64,000 nt of DNA. It comes from Symbiodinium kawagutii (taxonomy: Eukaryota; Sar; Dinophyceae; Suessiales; Symbiodiniaceae). Of this stretch, positions 32,961 through 44,279 are shown one piece after another (positions within the stretch are counted from its first letter, which is position 1; each line of letters starts with the position of its first letter). The notes under the pieces are model-generated. The model was given only the letters and a program-made list of their open reading frames with translations, was not told the DNA's origin and did not search any database. The stretch spans positions 62,001 to 126,000 of the forward strand of contig VSDK01026163.1 of assembly GCA_009767595.1 (NCBI GenBank), written 5' to 3'. Made by a program: the position numbers and the translations under genes.

Positions 32961-33329
32961 CTCAGCAATTTTGAGCACGCAAATCAGTACACTGGGCGCA
33001 AATTCCTCGGGGCTGGGAAGAAAACCATTGGAAGGGTACACGCAAATACATCGAGATTGCAATAAAGATTTGCCAGAATTGTGGTGCATTTACAGCTTTC
33101 AGTTTGGACAAGAGGTGAGATTTGTGAGCTGGGCATTGGACATGGCAAGGCCCGACTGGAAACACCATCAACACCAACAAACCCATGCACATAATCTTCA
33201 GATGGCTCGTCCATTGTAAGTCCTCGCGGCTCATTTTTTTCAGCAGAAGCACCGCTAAAAAACAGCCTACCATCATCCTCGTCTTCATCATCGTCATCTT
33301 TGAGTCATCTTCCGATTTCTTCATATTTC

Positions 33330-34315
33330 TTCATATGTTTGTTCAAATATGTTTCTTCAAATATGTTTCTGCTTATCTTTAGGGTTTCTTGTCTTGTCTA
33401 ACAGCTTAAACATGCCCAAGGTGCTGGTGCTTCTCCGCGCACGGCCAGCGATGCAGATTTCGGGGTTGCATCCTCTGCTCCGCTGAAGCCTTGCTCTCCA
33501 CCACAATGGGTGGCCAGGTACGCTTTGGCCATTGAACCTCAGTCCACCAGTAAGTGGGTGAGAATAGTAGTAATACTAGCAATAACAAGGAAAATTACAA
33601 TAATAATAATGATAATAATGAACATAGTAATAATAACAACAATAATAATAATGATAATAATAACAATAATAAGAGTGGTAGTCGTAAAAAGTAGCATATA
33701 AAAATAGAATCATAGTGTATTGCATCCCAAAGCTGAAGGGAAGGCAACACCATCGGTCCGGCGGTGTGGTCTTTTTGTCACCAAATGGATGGCTAAAGAC
33801 ATGGAAACAACAGCTGAAAACAAGTCATCACTTTCTAAAAGTATGAAACGACCCTTGCATTTAAGTGTGCTCAGAAACTTTCAACACCTCTTGGCTTTGT
33901 GGACCGAAATCCAATTCCCAAACGGGAATGAGTGAAATCCAAGGAGAACTTGCAGTTTTGACATATTATTTTGACCATCGATAGGAGTTGCTAACCTTTG
34001 TGAACCACCCCTGACCAACATCGACCACTATGACTATGACAATCAAAAAAATCATCCATGAATGATCACCCAGTCTGGCATAGAATTCATTCTCTGTCAC
34101 TTTCAAACAATCTTAGCAGTGGCAGTTTCTAGTTGAGCCCATTTGGACGTTTCCGGCCAAAAATCTCTCCTGCTCACTAAGAAAAAGGAGCTGACTTCAC
34201 ATGGCTTCACCCACCCACAAGGAAGAACGGTCTCTCAAAAGCTGCTTGGAGTTTTCCACTAAATGATCCCCAAAAATGATCAACTCGCCAATCATTTTGT
34301 CCACGGTCCTGTGAT
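33330..34315. other. non-coding stretch with AAT repeats
   Basis: Intron or spacer containing the AAT/AAC tract at 33565-33680. No exon supported. Confidence 0.45.
33565..33680. repeat. imperfect (AAT/AAC)n microsatellite
   Basis: About 115 bp of AATAATAATGATAATAATAAC-type repeat. Confidence 0.85.
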
Positions 34316-34320
34316 TTCAG

Positions 34321-34419
34321 AGCGCCGAGTGACTGCATCCCTGGCAGCTCAACTGAAAGTCTTGTTCCTCGTTGCGGAAGACGTAGTCATTACCCGCGAG
34401 CACCAAATCTGAGAGGAAC
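34321..34419 (-). CDS. B-module exon
   Basis: Acceptor CACAG|G (phase 2), DLVLAGNDYVFRNEEQDFQ then LSCQGCSHSAL. F-x-L-S-C-x-x-C-S is the B core. The frame then meets TGA; the donor may be GC (TCG|GCGCTC) or GA (CTCT|GAAATC). Confidence 0.55.
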
Positions 34420-35039
34420 CTGTGAAAGACTGATGGACACCCAACGGGGGGGGGCTTGTTCCGCATGATTTAACAGCCCAGGATCACTATTCTCAGCCAC
34501 TAAGGAAGTCAAATGTCACAAGAAGAAATCAGAACTCTGGCTGGTACAGTATGTGGGGTAGGGTTAGATTGTGCTCGGTGAGGGGTGCCGTTGCTTCGAT
34601 GGCCGATTTCATGTCACCCTGTTCAGAATTGCACTCATGCATGCTGTGGAACATGGATTGATCTGGTGTTTGTCGTGGTTGTCCAGCACCCATGTTTTAT
34701 CAATGCTGGGGGAAGTGGGAACACAGTTGCGAAACAGGCCAGTCTGATCAACAAGACATGCAACGTTTGCCATTTCGGCAGAGAGAAACACGCTCCGGGT
34801 CGGTTGCGAGTTCAAAGAGTTGAAGAGTCAAAGAATCGAAAGGAAACATCTTCAAAGTCTGAGTTGGAGACACGCTGTGGCCACTGAAGAAGGACTCAAA
34901 GCTCGTAGCGGTTCCATCCTTGGCATCAGGGTTTCATGTGGATATGGGTCGACACTTGGGTAGCAAGTTAGAGCCACAACCAGAATTTCTTCGGTTTCCA
35001 AAACGACACCGTGTTAAGCAGGAAATCTGTCAGAAACAG

Positions 35040-35170
35040 GTCCCAGCAACCAATCCAGTGGCGTGAAATCATCGACTTTGATGAAAATGGCTGCAACCCA
35101 GGCACCAGGTCAATGCAAATGTCATAGTGTCGGTACAGCTCAAGGCCACTGATACCTGGCCAGGTCAATA
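35040..35170 (-). CDS. A-module exon
   Basis: Acceptor GCCAG|G, then ISGLELYRHYDICIDLVPG. H-Y-D-I-C-I-D is the A core; D-G is replaced by V-P-G. Low end not resolved. Confidence 0.5.
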
Positions 35171-35639
35171 GATCCACGACCAAAAACATCTCCTGCACGG
35201 ATGCTTGTCAATGAGCACATATCAATTTTGTCCACAGCAGCATGCACAATGAAAAAGGGACAGCACTCGGTCTTTGCAAATGAACTGCATGACCCATATA
35301 GGCTACATCTATGAAACGCGTTGAGCATGCCATTTAAGCATGCAAAATCATCGATGAATCAACCTGAGTCCAATTGGATCACATTTGTACCTGGAGTCAT
35401 GGACCATGTCCCGGAGCCGAAGTCAAGTTGAACCTCATCTCTCCAGAGATGGAGCTGATTGGAGATTCAACAAGAACCAATCGATTCAATCGATCATTGG
35501 TAGCACATGGGGGCATTCGTGATGGTTAGAAAAATATCCATCGTTTTCAGAGTATGGATACAGCACCCCTATCTTCATAGAGGATTCACTCCAAAGCATC
35601 GCTTGTTTCCCTGTAACGGTCCTTCTGCCTGAAAACACA

Positions 35640-36131
35640 TTACTGGAACTTACCAACCAATCGATGTGATGATATGATTTGTTTTGCTGTGAAAAAATAT
35701 CTTTTTTGTGGGCAGAATTCTTGGATGCTGGTGACTCCTTCTTGGGAGGTTTCCAGAGGTGTTTGGATGTCGTGTACGGAGATCTTCTTTGGATCCTCTA
35801 AGAGGATCCTCTTTGGAAGTCTCTTTGGATCCTGAGATGCTGACGGGTGGATCTCGAGAAGAGCTTGAAACAACGTCAAGAGCTCCTGTTTGGCAATCGT
35901 CAGCCTCGCGGTGTGGGACCCCCCAACACATACAGCCCCCTTGGCCCACGAAATGCATTGCTCCCATACTGAACCGCCAAGGAATGCCCTCTCGATCTGT
36001 GGATCGGCTGGTACCAAAACATCACAGAACATGGGCGACCGTTGCCTGTTCCCCTTGCTTTGGGCATGTTGAACTGTACAAAGGTCTTGTCCCACAGCAC
36101 CGACAACGAAAGCTGACAACATGGATGTCAT
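35640..36131 (-). CDS. long open frame, strand uncertain
   Basis: A 163-codon minus frame (PMFCDVLVPADPQIERAF; ARLTIAKQELLTLFQ) overlaps a 196-codon plus frame. All other evidence favours the minus strand, and F-C-D-V-L-V faintly recalls module A. Not resolved. Confidence 0.25.
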   Translation of the reverse strand: MTSMLSAFVVGAVGQDLCTVQHAQSKGNRQRSPMFCDVLVPADPQIERAFLGGSVWEQCISWAKGAVCVGGSHTARLTIAKQELLTLFQALLEIHPSASQDPKRLPKRILLEDPKKISVHDIQTPLETSQEGVTSIQEFCPQKRYFFTAKQIISSHRLVGKFQ

Positions 36132-36407
36132 CGCTCCACATCTCAGAGTTCACTTGGCCAAGTCACCAAATAGGCCGATGTCGCGCTGGTGCATCCGCTA
36201 CAAACCAAAGGTACTTGAGCTCGTCCGTCTGCGATACCTGCCTTCAGTTGGAGCTGAAGTCGTCATTGAAGTCATGTCATTTCTATGAGCTCCAGCGTCC
36301 AAAATCCCATAGACAATTTGCAACTGACAAAAGAAGTGATAACAAATAAGTGCTGTGTATTTGTTGCAAATTGCCCCCATTGATTTACCATCAATTCACT
36401 AACTGTT

Positions 36408-36500
36408 AACCAACACGAACCAACCATCTGCCAACCATTCACCAACCATTCACCAACCATTCACCAACCATTTGCCAACCGTTTACCAACCATAACTCAT
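36408..36500. repeat. 11-bp tandem repeat ACCAACCATTC
   Basis: Seven imperfect copies (ACCAACCATTC, then GCCAACCGTTT variants) beside an A-module exon, in intron. Confidence 0.85.
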
Positions 36501-36530
36501 CAACTTTGAACCACATCAATCGTATCTCAC

Positions 36531-36603
36531 CGCTGGCACCTGCTGCACTGAGAGGATGGGACTGATCCACACCAGCTGGCCGCTGTCGCCTGGGAACATG
36601 GCA
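36531..36603 (-). CDS. A-module exon, second half
   Basis: The frame THAMFPGDSGQLVWISPIL then SVQQVPA ends at GCG|GTGAGA, a strong donor. G-D-S-G-x-x-V-x-I-S-P-I fits the consensus exactly. The acceptor is one of two nearby AGs. Confidence 0.6.
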
Positions 36604-36719
36604 TGGGTTCTGCTTGGGTGGGCCGAGATGCGATGTGGTCGGTAATTCAATGGCTTTTCTTCCTTGTGTCGTGGATTCTTAAGACTGGACGGTGAACTCA
36701 CTAGTTGTCTTGGATCTTT

Positions 36720-38250
36720 GGGAATGATTGGGAAATGTTTGGCCTATGGATGGCAAATGGTGTGTCAAATTGCAGGCGAATCAAAGCAGACTGATGGTTG
36801 ACTGATGGTTGATTGATGGTTGCTTAGTAAAAGTAGGCATGCTTGTCATTTTGGATTGGTCGGGAAACAACAAAAATGACTGGATACTTTGGTGTGGCCA
36901 ATGGGTGATGTTGGTCAACGGTTATGGATGCATAACGCTTGGATCCAATCAAGAATCATGATTTCTTACTTGTACCATTCTATTGGGAACTCATCCTTGG
37001 TTGAGTTTCAGGCAGCACCATGAGTGACCATCTTCTAGGAATGACTCAACTTGGTGTCTCCTTATGAGTCAACGAGGGAACTCCAGGGATTGAATTCAGT
37101 CCCGCGTCATGGCCATTCGTTGCCCTACCACTCCACAGGTGCTACCGGAGAAATAGATGGTGAACATCCACCCCTTTTAGGCTGGCTGTTGATAGCCCCA
37201 ACGCCAACATTGTTGGTGATCATTCCCCTATCAATATTACGCTCATTGTTGGTGATGATCAACCTATTCATCTCATTATTGGCTACTGAATGTGAACAAA
37301 AATGGTTCATTAGTCGTGATTCTCAGACTGTTCAACTGGCCATCCCCAAACAACTTCAATCATCACAGGTAACTTGCCATGCAGTTGGGGGGATCATGTG
37401 GGGGCCAAGACACCAGCAGGAAGCGTTGCAGTGGTCAAGCCATCAAGATCGACACCTGGACAGCAAGAGTTGGGAGAAAGAAGAAATAATAAGACATATT
37501 CTTGTATGATTTTCTATTAAATAAGAAATGACTTTATATAAACATGATATCTCAAGATATTGAAACCGTTGTCAACATATTGTTAGATGCAATGTTATAT
37601 TTGAATATTCATGTATATTATTTACAGATATATCACGACGCATTCTCAATACTGATATCAATTGTTCTCTCATCAGCATCCACCTTCTTGCTATAGCCAA
37701 ACTGTCTTTCCCACGTCTTCTTATTTGTTTCCCAGCTCGCATGTTGGCACGGTTCATTTCAGCTTATCTGCATGGCCCCATCCTATGTTATGGTGCTTGG
37801 CTGATCACCCGCGAATTGGCTGAGGGTTGCTGACGACACATACCTCAACGGTTTGATAGCAGTCAACTCCACACAATAAGCCATCTGGCGTGATGGTTCA
37901 ACGGTAAATCCAGCTGTAAATCACCATGAGCTTAACAGTTTACCATAAGAGTATATCTATGATAATAAAATATATGAATCCATCACTCTTCATGGATCGT
38001 CAATGGATCGCCAATAGATATTGTCAAGACAGCCAAGCATGGCAGCCCTCGGGCAGCCGGCAGCTTTCTGAGTCCCCAACAAATTCGGTACGATGCCCCG
38101 GCGGCCAACATCGTCACGTCGAAGACTGCCGACCATGCGCCCGATCCCGAAGAAGCGAGGCTGGTGGCCACGGTGGTTGAAAAGCTGACCTCGGATCTCG
38201 TTGGATACCAAGTAGCTCTATATCTTCTATTCTAGATATTGTTTGAACAC
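36720..38250. other. mostly non-coding
   Basis: No secure exon. TGATGGTTGACTGATGG short repeats near 36785-36830; AT-rich at 37500-37640. A GC-rich spot at 38040-38170 is open in several frames but carries no motif. Confidence 0.35.
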
Positions 38251-38311
38251 ATATTTTTCAAAAAACATGTTTAAAAAACAGTTGATGAATCCAACAACTG
38301 AAACTGGACAC

Positions 38312-38452
38312 GGGCCGCAGCTCTGAGGGCAGAGCATTTTCTTGCGCGATGCCCATGAAGCATTCACTCGAGGTGAGGAAGACTTCAGAGGAGGACGTGC
38401 AATCACTGCACTGCAGCGTCACTTGCTCCTCTGCCAGCGGTCGCATTGAGTT
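38312..38452 (-). CDS. B-module exon (phase 0-0)
   Basis: Acceptor GACCAG|AAC and donor CCC|GTGTCC enclose exactly 47 codons: PLAEEQVTLQCSDCTSSSEV then FLTSSECFMG. V-T-L-x-C-x-x-C-T-x-x-x-x-x-F-L-x-x-x-x-C is the cleanest B signature in the window. Confidence 0.7.
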
Positions 38453-38599
38453 CTGGTCTTCGAGGCCCCAGAATCTTCCCGTTTGGTTTGGGATTTTAAT
38501 TTTGGAGCAGTTCTTCCCCAAAGCAAATTCATCAGATTTTATCAGATTTCATCATCTTCGTTCTGGGGAACTCTCAGATCATCTCCCCCGAGTTTCCTC

Positions 38600-38740
38600 T
38601 TCCAGCGTCCTCCATTCCCAGAAGGACCACTTGATGACCCAGCACCGTTGAGCTGGCCGAAACTGGCGTGACAAAGACCACCACCTTGGATCGATGCCAA
38701 TAATAAGGCATCAGTGCATTCTGGGGGCGAAAGCACATCG
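38600..38740 (-). CDS. A-module exon, second half
   Basis: Acceptor CCCCAG|, MPYYWHRSKVVVFVTPVSAS then STVLG. V-V-V-F-V-T-P-V parallels V-Y-V-S-P-V. Low end uncertain (GTGCTG donor or beyond). Confidence 0.5.
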
Positions 38741-38792
38741 GCAAAGGATCACAGCTGCCCAACGACTTTGGAAAATTCTGTGTGACCCTTAC

Positions 38793-38930
38793 ATCATTCA
38801 CTGGACATGACACTGGATACACCAAGGCACTTGAGCATTGCCCACTCCTGGAGGTGATAAACCTCCCAAGGCCAATCCATTGCCCGGGACTCCGACGCAA
38901 AGATTCCTGAGGAGTGACCAACCCTGTGAC
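38793..38930 (-). CDS. exon with strong splice sites, frame ambiguous
   Basis: Acceptor TTTCAG| and donor GAT|GTAAGG enclose 138 nt, open in all three frames. One gives LCVGVPGNGLALGGLSPPGV (A-like core); another gives GRFITSRSGQCSSALVYPVS in phase 0-0. The exon looks real; the frame is undecided. Confidence 0.5.
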
Positions 38931-38999
38931 CTGAAAATCCTGCAAGGACTCGACTCAAAAAGCCTGAAGAACTGCAAAATGATTGAACATATCAAATAC

Positions 39000-39745
39000 A
39001 TGGGAACATGTTGAAAAATCACTAAAGTGAATCATGGGGAAATGGATGGAATGAATGTATAGTGAATGAGAGTAAAGTTCGTACCAATCAACTAACAAAT
39101 GCAGATTGTTTCAAGCATCAGTTGTCGCCCGCGCTGCACTTGAGATGTATCCAACACCATTCTGCAAGTTCCAGCCTCAGTTTGAGACGATTCTTCAAAA
39201 CCACCAATTGTGAAGCCGATGAGTCACGAGTCACCTCTTGCAAAGCAGTTTGGTCCAGTCCTTGTGGCCCAATATCCAAAACATCATCGCGTACCCTTTA
39301 CTTCAGAATGCACATGAATTATCAGCTCCAAGTTTTGTCAAATCTTTCATGTTCTTCTAAATTATGTTAAATCATCTTAAGTTGTTCTTCAATTCATGTT
39401 ATCTTCTCATCCGAATTTCGGTGCGGCTTGACTTTTCAGAGGCTTCAGTGGGCGAGCTGCTGAGGCGCAGAAGGCGCCGGAAGGTTTCAGTTGGCATTCA
39501 GATGGGGCTGATGTGCGTGTTGGTCAATACCAAATACCAAATGTGGCATCCAACAGAGATACCTCTTCTAGATTCTATCTATTCTTGGGATTCTTAGGGG
39601 CACTGGGTGACTTTTAGAAAACTTCATCTGCCAACGAGGTAGCTGATGGTTTATTTAGGGACGAAATGGCAAGAACCCGAATCAACACTGGTTGCAAAAC
39701 AACGAGTTATCTTCTTGCCATCGAAGACGGCCATGTTGCATTTTT
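39000..39745. other. spacer downstream of the small secreted gene
   Basis: No exon supported. Likely the 3' flank of the gene at 39753 and the 5' flank of the next locus. Confidence 0.4.
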
Positions 39746-39752
39746 TTCCAAC

Positions 39753-40288
39753 TCAGGCATCCTCCAGGTCTTGCTGCGGCTGAAAGAGTGCTAGGAGGAA
39801 CATAGCTCTACCCGGACTCATTCGTCACTCACGCAAGACTGAAAAAAAGAAAGTCCGCCTTTCCGGGTGACTGTGACGTTCTCCGTGGTGACGTCGCCTG
39901 TGCTTAGAGTGCAAGTCTCCTCGCAATTGTAGCTGTAACCGTATTCCTTGGAGACCTTGCCCATCACAACCTTGCAATTGAAGAAAATGCCCTTGGAGGT
40001 TCCTGCATCCGACTTTCCACTGCACTTGGTGGTGCAGCATTTGCCCATGTAGCCAGCTCCAGTAATTCCGGGAGTCCAAACGCAACGGTGTTTGTCATCC
40101 ACATTTTTGTTCCAGACTCCTGCTGCGCCTTGGGCAATGCGGGTGGCTCCTTCTGAGGCAACGTGCACCATGTCATTCACGAGAGCATCCGCATTTCCGT
40201 TCCAGACTTCTGCGGCGTCTTGGGCAATGCGGGTGGCTCCGGCTGAGGCAATGAGCATGATGAAACCAATGGAAGTGGAGGACAGCAT
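39753..40288 (-). CDS. small secreted Cys-rich protein, two exons
   Basis: Exon 1 is 40288-39833 (152 codons) and exon 2 is 39779-39753 (8 codons and TGA), split by a 53-nt GT-AG intron (TTGC|GTGAGT ... TTTCAG|CCG). The product is 160 aa. MLSSTSIGFIMLIASAGA is a likely signal peptide; the start was chosen for this, since an in-frame Met lies 19 codons upstream. Residues 17-69 hold two copies of a 30-residue unit (GATRIAQxAAxVWNxN). The rest has eight Cys, including GKCCTTKC, YNCEETC and FFQSC. It ends PQQDLEDA. No known family. It shares no motif with the A/B exons on either side, so it seems an independent gene, the most complete one here. Confidence 0.75.
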
Positions 40289-40901
40289 GGCACAATGTGA
40301 CTGTTCGCCACAACTGGAATTTGATAGGCAACAGAGCGCACACAATGAGCAAAACGGCTTGGGTCACTCACCATTATTCCCTTGATCATGGCTCTTCTGT
40401 TCAGTGTAAAGACAAATGCCCGTATGCGGGCACTTGCGCACTGGCAGCTTTCTGCACCTTTTCCAAAAACATCATGCAAAATGACCAGTTGCTCCCTTCT
40501 TCCAACATTCCCCACCACTTGGGTCCATCAGAAAACCTCTATCCCAAGCAGCTGCCCCTGTCTTTTTTGTAAAAAGGGTTCCTTGGAATGCCAAAAAAAA
40601 AGATATGGGAACAGCAAAACAACAAAAATAAAGAGAGGGAGTGCAAAACGCATTTTTTTGATAGAGGAAGTGCAAAACGCACTCGTGCCTCTTATCCATT
40701 TCTGTGTGATCTAATGCTGCCACTTGCGCCCACGCAATGATGGTCCTACATCTACATGCCAATTGTGAATTGCCCACGCTGGAATCAAATGGAATCAATA
40801 TATTGAAAGGACTAAATCACCTTATGGCTTGCTTGAAACCAAAAATTGTATGGAATAATATGGAATCATATTCATCATAGGGTTTGCTTTTGAACTCTCA
40901 C

Positions 40902-40966
40902 GTCACGGTTGGCCACCTGGCCAACAGTTTCTGAGATGCGAACTTCAGACGTATCTTCCAGCGATC
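40902..40966 (-). CDS. SEVRI-motif exon
   Basis: Acceptor TGTCAG|GA (phase 1), 21 codons SLEDTSEVRISETVGQVANR then D, strong donor GAC|GTGAGA. Resembles the exon at 29886-29954 in motif and start phase. If unspliced, the frame stops 7 codons on. Confidence 0.55.
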
Positions 40967-41399
40967 CTGACAGGTGCAATGATGGTAGTTGGACAGTGAG
41001 CTGACTGGATTGAATGATAGATAGCATCATACAAGGACAAGGGAAAAACATGTGGCAAATCATATGACTAATTTGTCCATCACATGAAAACGTTTTCGGA
41101 TTCTGACCAATATCCCAACATTTCCCGACCGCCTGATCCAGAAATTGAACTCAGAACATCTCCAGCAAGTACGGAGGAGTCGCATGTGGTGGACAGAAAG
41201 CCAACTGCCTCAGGAAGGCAAAACTGTGAATCAAGAGCCTGGCTTCAGTAAGTTGGTTGAAGATAGCCACAAAGCGATTGTTTCCCAATGAAATCTTCTG
41301 ATTTCAGTGGTAGAACAAGATGAACAAGCAGCTAAGGAGCTCTCAATAAGCACTATGATAAGATATGATAGAGAAGTCTGAAGCACATATTATTGATAA

Positions 41400-41530
41400 G
41401 CACCATCCAGTCAGTTCGTCATGAGAAGTGGCGAACCGAGAGACTCCCAATGCGCCCAGAGGACAAGACCTGAGCAACATGAGTGCAGAACCCATCACCC
41501 ATGGGACCAACCAACGAGAACCCCAACCTA
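41400..41530 (-). CDS. GFSLVG-module exon
   Basis: The frame SSTFNLSDLSVLAGRLGFS continues GFSLVGPMGDGFCTHVAQ. The core matches the 4.7-kb exon (NLTGFSLVGGP). It lies 220 bp downstream of an A exon in the same frame; a 12-bp repeat between them (RSIERSIER) may be intron. Ends approximate. Confidence 0.45.
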
Positions 41531-41664
41531 CCAGCGAGAACGGATAAGTCGGACAAGTTAAAGGTCGAAGAGTTACAGCAAAACACATCAAGGTGCTGTT
41601 TCTGCCTTCCAACAGAATAAGCAACAGCAAAATCAGCAAAGCCTTTGATCAACATTCTCAACTC

Positions 41665-41725
41665 TTCTTCGCATCTTTCTGTGCATCTTTCTATGGATCT
41701 TTCTATGGATCTCTTTGCATATTTG
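41665..41725. repeat. 12-bp tandem repeat (TCTTTCTATGGA)
   Basis: Four imperfect units. On the minus strand it reads RSIERSIER in an open frame, but coding status is unclear. Confidence 0.75.
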
Positions 41726-41749
41726 AATTCTTTATGCTCTTCGCATCCC

Positions 41750-41865
41750 TTTGCCCGTCCCAGGCACAACGTGAGAACCGTCCCGGGTTCCGATGCCACG
41801 CTGAGCTCCGCCGTCTGCACCGGGGCGGTGAAGACCTTCACTCCGCTGTCGCCAAAACCCATGGC
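41750..41865 (-). CDS. A-to-B module exon
   Basis: Acceptor ACCAAG|GCC: AMGFGDSGVKVFTAPVQTAE then LSVASEPGTVLTLC. It runs from the A second half (G-D-S-G-V-x-V) into the B start (T-V-L-T-L-C), showing that A and B are adjacent in one repeat. Donor unresolved. Confidence 0.6.
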
Positions 41866-42335
41866 CTTGGTGCGAGAAGAAACATGGGACAACAGAGAGA
41901 ACATGGAAAGAAAATGAAAGATGAAAAAACATGAAAAAGAACAAGTTGGAGAAAATGAAGGATGAAAACGATGAAAAGGATGAGGATGGTTGGAGAGATG
42001 GCAGAGATGATTTCTGATTAGAGAATGTTAGAGACAAAGATGGTTAGAGATCAAGAAACAGGGTGAATTTGATGAATTTGACGAATGGTTCATTGGCGAT
42101 GGTTGGTGTCGATGTCGAGAGTGTGATACTGAAATTAACAGCAGTTGAGAAACGGTCGCCCCAGGTTTTTGAAACTTGGAAAACAAATTGGGGCTTCCTG
42201 TGGGCGCATAATCCCAGCAACAAGGAACCACTGACTCTGATCAATTCGGCCAAAACAAAAACAACATAAAACAACCAATGATCAAAGAAATAACAAAAAC
42301 AAATTCTCTGATAATAACAAGAACCGATTCAACAC

Positions 42336-42380
42336 CTGTGGCACCCCGCAAGGCCAAAGCCGTCCACATCCAAGCACAGC
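42336..42380 (-). CDS. A-module exon, second half
   Basis: Acceptor CACTAG|G (phase 2), LCLDVDGFGLAGCH, donor ACAG|GTGTTG (45 nt). The exon at 42562-42613 leaves AG; with G this makes Arg, giving A-G-Y-R-Y-R-L-C-L-D-V-D-G across a 181-nt intron. Confidence 0.7.
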
Positions 42381-42561
42381 CTAGTGGAAAATCGGTGGAA
42401 AGATGTGGAAACCGACGACTTGGGGCTACCATTGAAGTAGAACCTGGTCCTTGCAAGGCAAGTTTTTCTACTTTAAAGGTTTTCTACTTGGTAACTTATT
42501 GATGACCTGGGTTTCTTGGTGACCTGGTTCTTGTTACCATCGATGGCAAGCGAGTCCGCAC

Positions 42562-42613
42562 CTGTAGCGATATCCAGCAGTGAGATTCTCTGCATCCAAG
42601 GTGACGACCCAGC
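42562..42613 (-). CDS. A-module exon, first half (phase 1-2)
   Basis: Acceptor GGCAAG|GC, WVVTLDAENLTAGYRY, donor ACAG|GTGCGG. Same phases and motif as 8915-8978; the two first-half exons define V-T-L-D-A-x-x-L-x-A-G-Y-R-Y. Confidence 0.7.
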
Positions 42614-42619
42614 CTTGCC

Positions 42620-44020
42620 AAGGCGATGTCAGCAATTTATGGCCAAAAATAGGCGAAAGTGCTAGATCTCAAATTTATTGGTGAAATGAATTCTACTTTG
42701 ACAAAATATTTTAAGGTGTTTTAAAGTTATTTGGCTTTGACATAGCTTGATTATAACTTATGATCCCAGTACGAGCCCTCGTTTCGGATCATCATTCAAG
42801 TGGTGTTATCCATACACTATGGGTATTTTCGCATACCGACCAACCGCACCAAAGCACTGTTCATGTTCAGTGTTGCAAACTAGCATCATGTTCTAAACTT
42901 ATCCTCCACTGCCCAAGAAACACTGAGCCGCTGTCCCACCTGCCCCATCTGGATTGGCACTGAGTGCGCCATCCCCACTGGACTTAAACCACTCCCTTTC
43001 GTACCTCCATGGCGACAATCAGAAACCAAGGCAGGTGCTTACAGAAATTGAAGAACCACAAATGAAGCACCAAAAACAGTAGTGGTGATTTGGTTCTAAG
43101 ATGTCCTGAAGGTCAAAGGCATTTTCATGGCCAGCAACTGTCACTGAAGCAGAATTTGGAATCTCATGCGAGTCACTTTCCAGGTAGAGCCGTGCCATTG
43201 GTCAACTCCTGAGAGGCACTTTGACTTCACATCTGGACAAGCAAAAAACTGATTGGTTCAACTCCTTGGTAAAAAGGTTCCCATGTGTTCCCGAAAGGTC
43301 ATCGGAAGTCCATTGTGGATATTGTAGGTGAACAGTTATGGGTCAAAAGTCATAATTCACAAGAGAACTCCATAGGTCCCATAGAATCTCCAACCACCCG
43401 TGCGAATAGACTTTCTCTCTTCGAAACCAAAGGGATCCCGAGGTGAAAATGCAAAGCTGCGCACCTGTGCTTCCACATCACCCGAGCTGTAGGACACCAG
43501 AAGGCCTCGAAGGTGGCAGGAAAATCAGTTGCTGAGATCTTAAGAATTTCCATCCCAAGATGGAAACTCCTCATTTGACTCCTCATTTGTTTGTTTAGCA
43601 TGAACTTCCCCTCATGGACTCACTCCCAGGGAAAGGCCTGTGAGGTGGCCAGGGCATTCAGCTCCCAGATATGCACGCGTGGCCTTAGGCAAGGGACGAG
43701 CGCAACGAGATCTTAGCTCCAAAAAGTGTTGCGCCAGCTGTGTCCATCGTCGGTGCCAAACATGTTGGGGCTGAGCGTCGCAAAGAACACACAGAAAACA
43801 TGAACGATCATTGACGATCATGAACGTCTTTCTGCAGCCATGCAACGGCTGAGCACACCTGACACAAAGGCATGCTATGCCAAAGCATTTCAAGTCTGCA
43901 ACTTCCAGATGTGTATTCCCTACCACCTGCAAGCATTCACCACAGGTGAAACTAATCAGCACATGCAATGGATTGTGAAACAGTTTTTGGAGAGATGCGT
44001 TGTGATTTTGCCAGTTGAGC
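42620..44020. other. mostly non-coding
   Basis: A minus frame at 43.38-43.56 kb (FEAFWCPTARVMWKHRC) is a weak exon candidate. Otherwise introns. Confidence 0.35.
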
Positions 44021-44029
44021 ATACATCTG

Positions 44030-44210
44030 CAGTGATTCCAAACGCCAAACGACACTGGAAGGCTGGGCATGACGGCCTCGCACGTGAAAGGGCCCGCCGT
44101 CTGCTCTGGCAACGGAAGGATCATCAAGGGAACGTCTTCTTGAGCCGCGCTCAAGTAGATCTGGCACAAGGAGTCAGTGGATGTGCGGCAAAAGAGGGTA
44201 ACGACAAGGC
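44030..44210 (-). CDS. B-module exon
   Basis: Acceptor GTACAG|GC (phase 1): LVVTLFCRTSTDSLCQIYLS then PEQTAGPFTCEAVMPSLP. V-T-L-F-C-x-x-x-x-x-x-x-C and I-Y-L-S fit a B core with wider Cys spacing. Several GT donors possible at the low end. Confidence 0.5.
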
Positions 44211-44279
44211 CTGTACCAAGCTAGTCCTTGCCAAGGCACATCCAACCCTGTGTCACCAGAGATCAACGTGGTAGTTTGC

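Noticed and set aside
35759..36349. 196-codon plus-strand open frame
   Set aside because: Overlaps a 163-codon minus frame, has no recognisable motif and opposes the strand of all supported exons.
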